From an uncultured Christensenella sp. (GTDB lineage: Bacteria > Bacillota > Clostridia > Christensenellales > Pumilibacteraceae): a stretch of 64,000 nt of DNA. The DNA lies in the NCBI GenBank assembly GCA_949948895.1, contig CATLHE010000001.1:248001-312000 (forward strand). The letters run 5' to 3'. This document shows, one piece after another, positions 24,808-33,137 of this stretch. Position 1 is the first letter of the stretch; every line of letters starts with the position of its first letter. The position numbers and the translations under genes were made by a program. Under the pieces are notes generated by a model. That model was not told the origin of the DNA. It searched no databases and saw only the letters and a program-made list of their open reading frames with translations.

Positions 24808-25193
24808 TTTTTCTTCTTCCCAAACAACGAGCCCACTACTTCGGGAATAGTGTCCATTACTTTATCGAACGGTCCGCGACTCTCAGTCGTCAACATTTTG
24901 ACAGATTTACCGTCAGAAACCAAAAAACATACGGGAGATATGCTCATACCCGCACCCGATGCGCCCGCAAACGGATAGTTGCTTTTGCTAACTTCGCCGT
25001 ACTCGCCTCCGCCCGATACAATACCTATACTTACTTTGCTTATGGGTATGATACTTGTGCCGTCGGGCGTGATTATCGGATCGCCTACTATTATGTCCGC
25101 GTCGGTCAGCGTTCTGACTTTTCCGAAAGCGCTGTCCATTATGCGCTCTATGGGATGTTCGTCGTATCTATCGGGCGTAAGTGCCGTGCTCAT
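24804..25193 (-). CDS. gerW: GerW/YtfJ-family sporulation protein
   Basis: 129 residues. The opening IERIMDSAFGKVRTLTDADIIVGDPI, shown in part by IVGDPIITPDGTSIIPISKV, and the glycine-rich GASGAGMSISPVCFLV are hallmarks of GerW (YtfJ), needed for normal spore germination in Bacillus. The ATG at 25193 is chosen because GAGGAGGAAAC precedes it. Downstream of a DUF2953-like gene with 26-nt overlap, an arrangement known in Bacillota. Confidence 0.92.
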   Translation of the reverse strand: MSTALTPDRYDEHPIERIMDSAFGKVRTLTDADIIVGDPIITPDGTSIIPISKVSIGIVSGGGEYGEVSKSNYPFAGASGAGMSISPVCFLVSDGKSVKMLTTESRGPFDKVMDTIPEVVGSLFGKKKK

Positions 25194-25776
25194 GTTTCCT
25201 CCTCGATCTGCCGTATTCTTTGATATTTGACAAAATAACTGCGCATACGGCATATATAATATCCCCCAAACATAGCGAAAATATGCCCGAAAAATTCATA
25301 TACAGTCGTACTTCGTCATAATTCGGCTTAAATATCCCCTCATTCGGCATGTCGAAATAAGCGCAGGCTTGCGCATACGCTATGCCCACGGACCCAACCG
25401 AATATGCGGTGAGCGCAGCGTCGCCAGTACCGATGACTGCGTCCATGTCCAAGTCACGCACTCGTACTCGCTTGATCGCTTCGACGCCGACTTTAATCAA
25501 AAACTTGATTACATTTCGCTTAAACGGCGACGATTTTTGATCTTCTTTAGTTTCCGCTTCTTCGTCGCTTTCACGCTCCGAGCCGACGGCGTCGCGCGTT
25601 GTAAACTTGTTTAGAATTTTGTCTAAATCGAGTTTTTTGACAAAAATCGGCAAAAAGTAAAATAACACTTTCAGTTTACCAATTTTTTTGTCGCTGTCAA
25701 CGTCCAACAATACGGCAAAACCGAGCGGAAGCGCCAATAAATGCAATGATAAAACGGCAATCACCAAATACGTCAC
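25168..25776 (-). CDS. DUF2953-like protein
   Basis: 202 residues with an N-terminal membrane helix (1-22), a charged middle (about 60-85), and a C-terminal half containing GTGDAALTAYSVGSVGIAYA and a second hydrophobic segment near 165-185. Composition and position just upstream of gerW and downstream of scpB fit the DUF2953 family, function unknown. The start codon is GTG with no clear ribosome binding site, so the exact N-terminus is uncertain. Confidence 0.65.
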   Translation of the reverse strand: MTYLVIAVLSLHLLALPLGFAVLLDVDSDKKIGKLKVLFYFLPIFVKKLDLDKILNKFTTRDAVGSERESDEEAETKEDQKSSPFKRNVIKFLIKVGVEAIKRVRVRDLDMDAVIGTGDAALTAYSVGSVGIAYAQACAYFDMPNEGIFKPNYDEVRLYMNFSGIFSLCLGDIIYAVCAVILSNIKEYGRSRRKHEHGTYAR

Positions 25777-25826
25777 GCATATAGTGTTTGCCGTTGTCGC
25801 TAAATTATTTCTTATACGTATTTTTA

Positions 25827-26513
25827 TTATTCTTGCGTGCTATCCGTCGCCGCCGCTTCGTCGTCAGATGACTCGTCTCCGTCGACGGCTACTATATTTT
25901 CGCCCTGTAAAAATTCCGGAGTTTGCTGTTCGCTATTATCGAAATTGTAAAGCTGCTCGTCCACAACGGCGGGCGCGCCTTCTTCGATATCACGGATCCT
26001 GTCCAAGAGCGCGGCTCTATCGGGAAGCTGGGTTATCTCTTCTATGCCGAACCTCTTTAAAAATTCCTCGGACGTACCGAAAAGCAAGGGCTTGCCTATC
26101 GCGTCTTTACGACCGACTACTTCTATCAGGTTATTACGAAGCAAAGCCTGTATCGCATAATCACTGTTTACGCCGCGGATGCTCTCTATCTCGAGACGCG
26201 TGACCGGCTGACGGTAAGCGATTATAGACAACGTTTCCATTGCCGGCGTAGACAGAGCTTTTTCTTTTATAGGGCTCAATACGCTCGCTATAAAATCGGC
26301 ATAATCGGGATTGGACGCAAACTGTATCTTACCGTTATACGATATGAGCCTTATGCCCGTGTTTCCGCCGAATCGCTTTTGAAGCCTTTTTATGGCGGCG
26401 GTTATTTCGCTTTTTTGAAGTTCCAACTGCTCGCAAAGATCGCTTATTTTGAGCTCGTCTCCCGAAACGAATAACAGCGCTTCCAAAACGTCGTCGATTT
26501 TTTCAATTTCCAT
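25827..26513 (-). CDS. scpB: Segregation and condensation protein ScpB
   Basis: Winged-helix kleisin partner of the SMC condensin complex. 228 residues; family landmarks are VLEALLFVSGDEL, ALSTPAMETLSIIAYRQPVTRLEIESIRG (seen in part) and LLFGTSEEFLKRFGI. The last 45 residues are acidic and low-complexity. Overlaps scpA by 11 nt. Confidence 0.95.
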   Translation of the reverse strand: MEIEKIDDVLEALLFVSGDELKISDLCEQLELQKSEITAAIKRLQKRFGGNTGIRLISYNGKIQFASNPDYADFIASVLSPIKEKALSTPAMETLSIIAYRQPVTRLEIESIRGVNSDYAIQALLRNNLIEVVGRKDAIGKPLLFGTSEEFLKRFGIEEITQLPDRAALLDRIRDIEEGAPAVVDEQLYNFDNSEQQTPEFLQGENIVAVDGDESSDDEAAATDSTQE

Positions 26514-27282
26514 CTTCGCTCAAACTCCTATCGGTAATATTCCGTCTGATTATCGTTATTGTTTCAAACGTGTCTTTCTGTTCTGCCCGAACTTCTTGCG
26601 CTTTCAAAAGTTCCAACAACGCTTGAAAAGTCGTTATTATCTCGTTTACAGTGAAGTCTTCGTCGAACAGCTCGTCAAACGTAATTCGCTCCGTTTTGCG
26701 CATGCAATCGCGTATGTACGTGATCTTTTGAGCGACGGTAAACGGATCGCGATCTATCTTGCGCGTTTTAAAGACTTTTTGCCTGACGCCGAGCTTGGCG
26801 AACATTTTTTGAAGCGCTTTAACGAGCCCGTCGGTCGACATATCTTTAAGCACAAGCCTAGGCTGCCCCACGCTCTCGTCGGGCGCGCGGTAATGCATGT
26901 TTATAAGCTCGTGCTCGCGCATTTTTTCCGCGGCTTCTTTATATATACGATACTCGTCCAAACGCTGTATAAACGCGACTTTAGGATCGTCTTCGGGCGC
27001 TTCTATTACCTCGGGACGCGGCAATAACGCGCGCGATTTGATCTCGAGAAGCGTTGCCGCGACCTCTATAAAGTCCGCCGCTTGTTCCATATCGAGCTCC
27101 TCTACCTGCTCCATAGCGGCAAGATACTGCTCGGTAATATCGGAAATAAAAATATCCTCGATACGTATCTTTGCACGCTTGACCATATCGAGAAGCAAAT
27201 CGAGCGGACCGTCGTAGTTTTGGAGAACTACGTGGTAACCGGTATGTTCTTCCTCTTTTTGGAGGTCTTTAAGTGTTTTCAA
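26503..27282 (-). CDS. scpA: Segregation and condensation protein ScpA
   Basis: Kleisin subunit that bridges SMC heads. 259 residues; the N-terminal YDGPLDLLLDMVKRAKIRIEDI and ADFIEVAATLLEIKSRALLP are highly typical, and the C-terminal winged helix ends in FEAL-like TFQALLELLKAQEV. Starts with TTG after GAGGG. Confidence 0.95.
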   Translation of the reverse strand: MKTLKDLQKEEEHTGYHVVLQNYDGPLDLLLDMVKRAKIRIEDIFISDITEQYLAAMEQVEELDMEQAADFIEVAATLLEIKSRALLPRPEVIEAPEDDPKVAFIQRLDEYRIYKEAAEKMREHELINMHYRAPDESVGQPRLVLKDMSTDGLVKALQKMFAKLGVRQKVFKTRKIDRDPFTVAQKITYIRDCMRKTERITFDELFDEDFTVNEIITTFQALLELLKAQEVRAEQKDTFETITIIRRNITDRSLSEDGN

Positions 27283-27283
27283 G

Positions 27284-28018
27284 CTATACCCTCAATATTA
27301 TGATAGACCACAGTTTGATAAAAGCCCCACCGACATGCGATACGAAAAAGCGCAAGTACGTTCCCAAAATATCGAAATACGAAAACCAGTACGGAAGAGC
27401 GCTCGCATATCTGAACGCCATATCCACTACTATATTGAGCCCGACAAGTCCCAAGAGCAAGTATCTGCCGTTGGTGCGCATAAACGAGCAAAACTTATTG
27501 CCTCTATGCGTAAACGTTTCCACTATCCTAAACCCGTCGAGCGGATAAATAGGCAAAAGATTAAAAAACACAAGAGACAGATTAAGCGTGCACGATATTC
27601 TGAAAAACTCGCCGAAGTATTCAAATGCACGATGCCCCACATTGTTCACACCCAGCATCATCAGCACATAAAACATCGCCGAGAGAAACGCGAGTATTAT
27701 ATTCATGCATATGCCCGCGATTGCTACGGTAAACAGTCCGCGACGGTAATGCTTGAAGTTATTGGGGTTTACGGGCACCGGTTTTGCATAACCAAACCCC
27801 ACGACCGCAAACATCAAGAATCCGTACAGATCGAAATGTTTGACGGGATTGAGTGTAAGCCTGCCCGCATATTTGGCGGTATAGTCGCCGTTCCATTTGG
27901 CTACAAGCCCGTGCGAGACTTCATGTAAAACTATCGCTATGCACGCCGCAACGAGAATAAATACCGAGAATATGAATTTATCGAGCGGCTCGCCGTAACC
28001 GAACAAAATATTAAGCAT
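27284..28018 (-). CDS. Site-2 protease family protein (M50 metalloprotease)
   Basis: 244 residues, about five membrane helices. Zinc motif HEVSHG (HExxH) in the second helix and the third ligand in LLPIYPLDG (the NPDG-like motif). Members of this compact, PDZ-less group occur next to scpAB in many Bacillota; substrates are unknown. The ATG at 28018 follows GGAGG; a TTG further upstream is less likely. Its 5' end overlaps lysA by 8 nt. Confidence 0.88.
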   Translation of the reverse strand: MLNILFGYGEPLDKFIFSVFILVAACIAIVLHEVSHGLVAKWNGDYTAKYAGRLTLNPVKHFDLYGFLMFAVVGFGYAKPVPVNPNNFKHYRRGLFTVAIAGICMNIILAFLSAMFYVLMMLGVNNVGHRAFEYFGEFFRISCTLNLSLVFFNLLPIYPLDGFRIVETFTHRGNKFCSFMRTNGRYLLLGLVGLNIVVDMAFRYASALPYWFSYFDILGTYLRFFVSHVGGAFIKLWSIIILRV

Positions 28019-29324
28019 TTCGGCTGTCCTCCGCAAAATTCGGAATAACGTCGTTTCTTGTCATATCCTCGTAGCTTTGAGGTTTTATCATGTATACGGA
28101 TCTGCCGTTTTTAACGGCAACTACAGGCGGCACGGGATTGCGATTGTAATTGCTCGCCATCGAATAGTGATACGCACCGGTGGAAAGCACAGCCAAAATA
28201 TCGCCGCTGCCGAGTTTGGGCAATTTGATATCGCGCAAAAGGATATCGCCGCTTTCGCAACACTTTCCCGCTATCGAGTATATATCGGTAGCCTCGAGGT
28301 CGGCACGGTCGGCAACGACTGCGGTATATTGCGCATCATACAGCGACGGACGCGGATTCTCGAACATTCCGCCATCTACCGCGGCATAAGTCTTTACGTC
28401 TTTTATCGTTTTTATCGCGCCGACGGTATACAGTGTGATGCCCGCTTCGCCAACAATAGAACGCCCGGGCTCTACGATAAGTCTAGGCGGCTTTATACCT
28501 TTACGTTTGACTGCGTCTTTTAAATATCGCGCGGAATTACTCATGTATTCTTGCGGAGTAAGCGGACTGTCCGCATCAATATACCTGATACCGAACCCTC
28601 CGCCGAGATCGAGTCGCTCCACCTCTATACCTATCGAATTGAGGCGAACGATAAAATCGGTCATTTTGTCTATCGCTATCTCAAACGACTGCTTTTCAAA
28701 TATCTGCGAGCCGATATGACACGCTATACCGCAAAAATGCACATAGCGATTGCCTACTACCGATTTGATAAAACTTTCCGCCGTACCGTCCGCGATAGAA
28801 AACCCGAATTTACTGTCAGTAAGCGTCGTTTGAATAAACCTGTGCGTATGCGCTTCGACTCCCGGATTTACTCGCACCATAACGTTTATAGGAGCTTTGG
28901 GGGCGGCGGCTTCTATCAATTCGAGCTCGCGCAAAGAATCGACTACTATACAACCGACTCCGCTGTCTATCGCGTATTCGATCTCCTGCGCGCTCTTGTT
29001 ATTGCCGTGAAAATATATGCGGTCGGCAGGCATCCCGCCCTTTAAAGCCGTGTAAAGCTCGCCGCCAGACACAACGTCGGCACCGAGTCCAAACGGCGCC
29101 AATATCCCGTAGATACCGACACAGCAAAACGCTTTAGACGCATAACACACGGTAAAATCACCGTACTCGCGCTTTAATATATCGACGTACGACTTAGCCG
29201 TTTTTTCGGCGCGCGCCACGTCAAATACATAAAGCGGCGTGCCGTATTTTTCGGCAAGCTCCGACGTATCGCATCCGCCTATAAATAAGCGATGTTTTTT
29301 TATGACTAAATCGCCGAAATCCAT
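28011..29324 (-). CDS. lysA: Diaminopimelate decarboxylase
   Basis: PLP enzyme for the last step of lysine synthesis. 437 residues. Seen: YASKAF with the PLP lysine, GLGADVVSGGELYTAL, LDLGGGFGI, EPGRSIVGEAG and the cysteine-containing CCESGDIL at the other subunit's active site. The ATG follows TGAGG. Confidence 0.96.
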   Translation of the reverse strand: MDFGDLVIKKHRLFIGGCDTSELAEKYGTPLYVFDVARAEKTAKSYVDILKREYGDFTVCYASKAFCCVGIYGILAPFGLGADVVSGGELYTALKGGMPADRIYFHGNNKSAQEIEYAIDSGVGCIVVDSLRELELIEAAAPKAPINVMVRVNPGVEAHTHRFIQTTLTDSKFGFSIADGTAESFIKSVVGNRYVHFCGIACHIGSQIFEKQSFEIAIDKMTDFIVRLNSIGIEVERLDLGGGFGIRYIDADSPLTPQEYMSNSARYLKDAVKRKGIKPPRLIVEPGRSIVGEAGITLYTVGAIKTIKDVKTYAAVDGGMFENPRPSLYDAQYTAVVADRADLEATDIYSIAGKCCESGDILLRDIKLPKLGSGDILAVLSTGAYHYSMASNYNRNPVPPVVAVKNGRSVYMIKPQSYEDMTRNDVIPNFAEDSRNA

Positions 29325-29429
29325 ACGACCTCAACCATGCGCCACCTATTCGACGCGATAAGCTAAACTGCGGCGATCCGCCGAGTTCTTATACCGATAC
29401 TCCCGTACAACCGACCAATCTTATAAAAA

Positions 29430-30167
29430 TCATTCGGAATCTTCGGGAAGATTCGCGTTGTGATAAACGTTTTGTACGTCGTCATCGTCGTCAAACATAT
29501 CGAGCATGCGCAATATCTTTGCGGCGGTCTCTTCGTCCACGTCCACGGTAGACGACGGCTCTTGACGCACTTCTGCAGTCAATATCGTTCTGCCCGCTTT
29601 TTCAAGCCCGCTACGCACGGTATCGAGAGCGGACGGCGCGACCGTAACGTAAAACTCATCGTCCGAAGAATCGAAGTCGTCCGCACCGAGTTCGAGCGCA
29701 AGCATCATAACTTCCTCCTCGTCGTCGCTCTGCTCTTTCTTTATGACTATCACGCCTTTCGATTCAAACATGTACGAAACGCAGTTGGTAGTGCCGAGCG
29801 AGCCGCCGCACTTATCGAAAATATGTCTTACCGACGCTGCCGTGCGGTTCTTATTGTCAGTAAGCGTCTCGACTATCATGGCTACGCCGCCCGAACCGTA
29901 TCCTTCGTATGTTATGGCGTCGTATACGACATTGCCGTCGTCGCCGCTCGCTTTTTTGATCGAGCGTTGGATATTGTCGTTAGGCATATTTGCCGCGCGC
30001 GCTTTGGAAATAACGTCGCGCAAACGCGGATTGTTATTGGGATCGGGGCCGCCCGCTCTTACCGCTACGGCAAGCTCTCTGCCGATCTTGGTGAATACGT
30101 TGGCGCGAGCCGCATCGGTCTTGCCTTTTTGACGCTTGATAGTTGCCCACTTGCTGTGTCCTGACAT
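29430..30167 (-). CDS. yebC: YebC/PmpR-family DNA-binding or translation factor
   Basis: 245 residues, starting MSGHSKWATIKRQKGKTDAA, the unmistakable YebC opening, with RAANMPNDNIQRSIKKASG. Bacterial YebC proteins are annotated as transcriptional regulators, and a role in relieving ribosome stalling at proline-rich sequences has been described for YebC-type proteins. The C-terminus is unusually acidic (FDDDDDV). It has its own promoter. Confidence 0.95.
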   Translation of the reverse strand: MSGHSKWATIKRQKGKTDAARANVFTKIGRELAVAVRAGGPDPNNNPRLRDVISKARAANMPNDNIQRSIKKASGDDGNVVYDAITYEGYGSGGVAMIVETLTDNKNRTAASVRHIFDKCGGSLGTTNCVSYMFESKGVIVIKKEQSDDEEEVMMLALELGADDFDSSDDEFYVTVAPSALDTVRSGLEKAGRTILTAEVRQEPSSTVDVDEETAAKILRMLDMFDDDDDVQNVYHNANLPEDSE

Positions 30168-30223
30168 GATTTATCTCCGTAAATTTTATACAACCTGATA
30201 ACGCCGATTACATCGACCGTTTA

Positions 30224-30252
30224 ATTTTACAATATACAGGCGCTTTTGTCAA
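30224..30252 (-). promoter_or_regulatory. Promoter of yebC
   Basis: Consensus TTGACA (30252-30247), 17-nt spacer, TAAAAT (30229-30224) on the minus strand, 57 nt upstream of the start codon. Confidence 0.8.
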
Positions 30253-30269
30253 TTATTTTATATCGCATA

Positions 30270-31010
30270 CTAGTGCATGAACCTGAGCGCATACATCATT
30301 ATGCCCGCCGCGACGGCGGCGTTGAGCGACTCTATACCGCTTTGAGGAATAGCCAGCACGCGATCTGCGCACGCTTTTATTTCGCCGCTCACGCCGTCGG
30401 CTTCGTTGCCTATTACTATACAATACTTACCGTTCGGCTTTTCTGCGTCAAACACACTCTGTCCGCCCATATCCGCGACAAACAGAGCGTACCCCAAACT
30501 TTTCAGCTGCGATACGTCCATATCGAATGCGACGCGACACTTGACGACCGCGGACATAGCGCTTCTTACCACTTTGGGAGAATATATATCCGCGCAATTA
30601 TTTAAAACTACGTCATACCCCGCCGCAAGCGCCGTCCGCAGTATCGTACCGACGTTCCCGGGATCGCGCACTCTGTCCAACAATATGCACCGCTCGGACT
30701 TGGGCGCTTCCGATCTTTTTTGCGAGTTTACCGAAAGCACGCCCTGCGAATTTTCGGTCTCCGACATTTTTTTCATAACGGCGTCGGAAACGACTACCAA
30801 AGAATGACCCTCAAAATCTTTCGAATACGCGGCGTATGCCGATTGCGACAAAACGATCGTTTTCACACACTCGGGCAAAGCCGAAAGAGTGTCTATAACG
30901 TTTCGGTACCCTTCCACAACAAACTGTCCGCATTCGTCCCTGTATTTTTTTTGACCGAGCTTACAAATTTGCTTTACAAAAGTGTTAGAGGCAGACGTGA
31001 TGATCTCCAT
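30270..31010 (-). CDS. TrmH/SpoU-family RNA 2'-O-methyltransferase
   Basis: 246 residues: an N-terminal substrate-binding domain and a SPOUT domain with the three classical motifs: RDPGNVGTILRTA, IVIGNEADGVS, and IPQSGIESLNAAVAAGIMMY. Closest in layout to 23S rRNA methyltransferases such as RlmB or TsnR; the exact nucleotide cannot be told. Lies just downstream of rplT, as in many Bacillota. Confidence 0.9.
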   Translation of the reverse strand: MEIITSASNTFVKQICKLGQKKYRDECGQFVVEGYRNVIDTLSALPECVKTIVLSQSAYAAYSKDFEGHSLVVVSDAVMKKMSETENSQGVLSVNSQKRSEAPKSERCILLDRVRDPGNVGTILRTALAAGYDVVLNNCADIYSPKVVRSAMSAVVKCRVAFDMDVSQLKSLGYALFVADMGGQSVFDAEKPNGKYCIVIGNEADGVSGEIKACADRVLAIPQSGIESLNAAVAAGIMMYALRFMH

Positions 31011-31033
31011 TAGTTAACTTCCTTTTTAAATGT

Positions 31034-31059
31034 AAAAGAGCGCCAAACGACGCTCTTTA
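31034..31059 (-). terminator. Terminator of the infC-rpmI-rplT operon
   Basis: Stem AAAGAGCG / CGCTCTTT (31035-31042, 31051-31058), 8-nt loop, followed on the minus strand by TTACATTTAAAAA. Confidence 0.75.
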
Positions 31060-31068
31060 TCGCATTAC

Positions 31069-31425
31069 TTATTTTGCAAGCGCGGCGGATGCTTTTTCGG
31101 CAAGAGCCTTGAATGCTTCCGCATCGTTTACGGCAATATCGGCGAGGACCTTGCGGTTAAGGTCGATACCGCTGACTTTAAGACCGTGCATAAGCTTGGA
31201 GTACGACAGTCCGTGAAGGCGCGCCGCCGCATTGATACGGGTTATCCACAGCGAGCGGAAATCGCGCTTTTTAAGGCGTCTGCCGATATATGCGTACATT
31301 TGCGACTTCATGACCGCTTGACGCGCTATGCGGTACGAGCGGGATTTGGAGCCGAAATAGCCTTTGGAAAGTTTAAATATCTTTCTGCGCTTTTTGACAG
31401 CGTTTACTGCTCTTTTAATTCTCAT
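31069..31425 (-). CDS. rplT: 50S ribosomal protein L20
   Basis: 118 residues. [18 protein letters not shown], then [20 protein letters not shown] and [21 protein letters not shown] are diagnostic. In related bacteria L20 also represses its own operon through the infC leader. The ATG follows GGAGATAAGAT. Confidence 0.98.
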   Translation of the reverse strand: MRIKRAVNAVKKRRKIFKLSKGYFGSKSRSYRIARQAVMKSQMYAYIGRRLKKRDFRSLWITRINAAARLHGLSYSKLMHGLKVSGIDLNRKVLADIAVNDAEAFKALAEKASAALAK

Positions 31426-31436
31426 ATCTTATCTCC

Positions 31437-31634
31437 TTACTTCTGCGCCATGTTGCGAATGGTTTTTTCTTGCTTGGTCGATTTGAGATATGCGCCCTGA
31501 CGCAATCTCATAATGCGCTTTCTCGGTTTTTTGTTGAGAATGTGGTTCTTACCTTGCTGCGCTCTTTTTACTCTGCCGTTTGCGGTTACGCGAAAACGTT
31601 TTTTCGCGCCGCTGTGGCTCTTCATTTTGGGCAT
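31437..31634 (-). CDS. rpmI: 50S ribosomal protein L35
   Basis: 65 residues, [20 protein letters not shown], with the basic stretch [16 protein letters not shown]. Second gene of infC-rpmI-rplT; GGAGG precedes the ATG. Confidence 0.98.
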   Translation of the reverse strand: MPKMKSHSGAKKRFRVTANGRVKRAQQGKNHILNKKPRKRIMRLRQGAYLKSTKQEKTIRNMAQK

Positions 31635-31661
31635 GATTTATATCCTCCGAAAAAATTATTT

Positions 31662-32183
31662 TTACACTTTACTGCCTGTCGGCACCAGTATCATGAAGAT
31701 ATTTCTGCCGTCGACCGACGGTTTGCGGTCGATAACGGATATATCTTTGACTGTTTCGTAAAACGCATTCATGACGTCTACGCCCATTTGCGGACGTGCC
31801 TGTTGGCGGCCGCGCATACGTATGGACACCTTAACCTTGTCTCCGTCCGACAAAAACTTGTATGCTTGTTTGGCTTTGGTGTTAAGATCGCCCGAATCGA
31901 TCGTTATAGACAACCGAATTTCTTTAAGCTCCGTTTTCTTTTGGTTTTTTGCGGCGTCCTTAGCCTTTTTTGCCGCATCGAACTTATATTTGCCGTAGTC
32001 CATTATCTGACATACGGGCGGTTGAGCATTAGGCGTTATCATAACGAGATCGAGTCTGCGTTCGTCGGCAATCTGTTTTGCCTTGTCCGCGCGCATTATG
32101 CCGAGCATTACGCCGGTTTCATCCTTAACTCTCACTTCGAGATTATTGGAAATCCCGTCGTTGGTCACAAGCTCTTTAAAAAT
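31662..32183 (-). CDS. infC: Translation initiation factor IF-3, ATT start codon
   Basis: 173 residues when started at the ATT at 32183, which has a perfect AGGAGG 8 nt upstream; a GTG five codons later lacks a ribosome binding site. The protein shows the N-domain LEVRVKDETGVMLGIM and the C-domain with KEIRLSITIDSGDLNTKAKQ and VKVSIRMRGRQQARPQMG. A non-AUG start is the classical means by which IF-3 controls its own synthesis, since IF-3 discriminates against such codons. Confidence 0.95.
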   Translation of the reverse strand: MFKELVTNDGISNNLEVRVKDETGVMLGIMRADKAKQIADERRLDLVMITPNAQPPVCQIMDYGKYKFDAAKKAKDAAKNQKKTELKEIRLSITIDSGDLNTKAKQAYKFLSDGDKVKVSIRMRGRQQARPQMGVDVMNAFYETVKDISVIDRKPSVDGRNIFMILVPTGSKV

Positions 32184-32311
32184 GGTTAAGTCCTCCTAAC
32201 AAAAAAAATGCGAATGCAAACAGATACACTCACATCAATAAATAAGATATTCTTATTCGATTAACCGTTCCGAGCAAGCCCGAACGGTGAGATAAATCTG
32301 CTTACCGAATC
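32184..32311 (-). promoter_or_regulatory. infC operon leader with two hairpins
   Basis: The transcript from the promoter at 32312-32340 has a leader of about 120 nt before the ATT codon. It contains a 7-bp stem ACCGTTC / GAACGGT (32264-32270, 32282-32288) and an AATAAGA / TCTTATT stem at 32241-32257. The position suits an L20-responsive leader, but I cannot match the known L20-binding consensus. Confidence 0.5.
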
Positions 32312-32340
32312 AGTATATACTTACTCATTCGATATGTCAA
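32312..32340 (-). promoter_or_regulatory. Promoter of infC-rpmI-rplT
   Basis: Consensus TTGACA (32340-32335), 17-nt spacer, TATACT (32317-32312) on the minus strand. Confidence 0.85.
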
Positions 32341-32445
32341 CTGTTTTTTTGTCGATTTTAAAATTTTATTCGTTTAGGCTGTATCCGCGCGCATAATTCA
32401 CAAAATACGAAAAAGACTAACAAAAATTCACGTGAGGTAACAGTC

Positions 32446-33129
32446 ATGAAAAAACCGATAGCAGTCATTACCGCAGCCGTTTGCATAACCTGCGTCGCCG
32501 CATCCCTTTCCGGTTGCGGCTCGCCCAACGTCAAATTCGTCGGAGCATCCGAGATAAAAGATCGCATATCGAACACGCTAAAAACGGACGAGAGCGAACG
32601 ATCGTCGCGCGATAACACTACCGACGACGAATTTAACAGATACGACGAAAAATACGAAAGACCTGTGATCATCGGCGTGCGCAGAAGATTTACGCCCAGA
32701 CACGTGGGCACTTACGGAGTCGATTATGTGCGTTTCCCTCAAAACAGCGAGAAAGACGAAACGCTCGACTATAAACTCACGTTAAAAAGCGATGACACTT
32801 TCGAGCTTACCGTAGTATCCGACGGTATCACGGCAGAGCATTACGGTCACTACTATATACGGTACGGCGGAAGCATAACGCTTTTCTATGACGAAGAACG
32901 CGAGCCTACCGCGCACAACGTGTACGTGAGCGACAGCTTATACGGCGAATTTCTGCCTAACGGCAAAATCATATTTTACGATAACTGCAACACGATAATA
33001 TTGGCGCACGAAAATTCTGCCGAAACAAACTCCGATGCCGATTATTTCGACGAAACGTTCGGCGGATTCGGATACTACGACGGATTTTACGGCATACAGT
33101 ACGGCGGAATAGCGTTGTATGCGCGGTAA
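32446..33129 (+). CDS. Predicted lipoprotein of unknown function
   Basis: 227 residues. Signal peptide with lipobox LSGC (Cys at about 24). The mature part is polar; residues 30-65 are low-complexity and rich in Asp, Ser and Arg, then a beta-rich domain (about 85-195) with GTYGVDYVRFPQN, LKSDDTFELTVVSDG and HYYIRYGGSITLFYDEE, which looks like the small lipocalin-like repeats of clostridial secreted proteins. The C-terminus is Gly/Tyr-rich (FGGFGYYDGFYGIQYGG). The ATG follows GTGAGG. It is a lone plus-strand gene between the divergent infC promoter and the convergent comEC. I do not recognise the family. Confidence 0.75.
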   Translation: MKKPIAVITAAVCITCVAASLSGCGSPNVKFVGASEIKDRISNTLKTDESERSSRDNTTDDEFNRYDEKYERPVIIGVRRRFTPRHVGTYGVDYVRFPQNSEKDETLDYKLTLKSDDTFELTVVSDGITAEHYGHYYIRYGGSITLFYDEEREPTAHNVYVSDSLYGEFLPNGKIIFYDNCNTIILAHENSAETNSDADYFDETFGGFGYYDGFYGIQYGGIALYAR

Positions 33130-33137
33130 TCCCGCGT

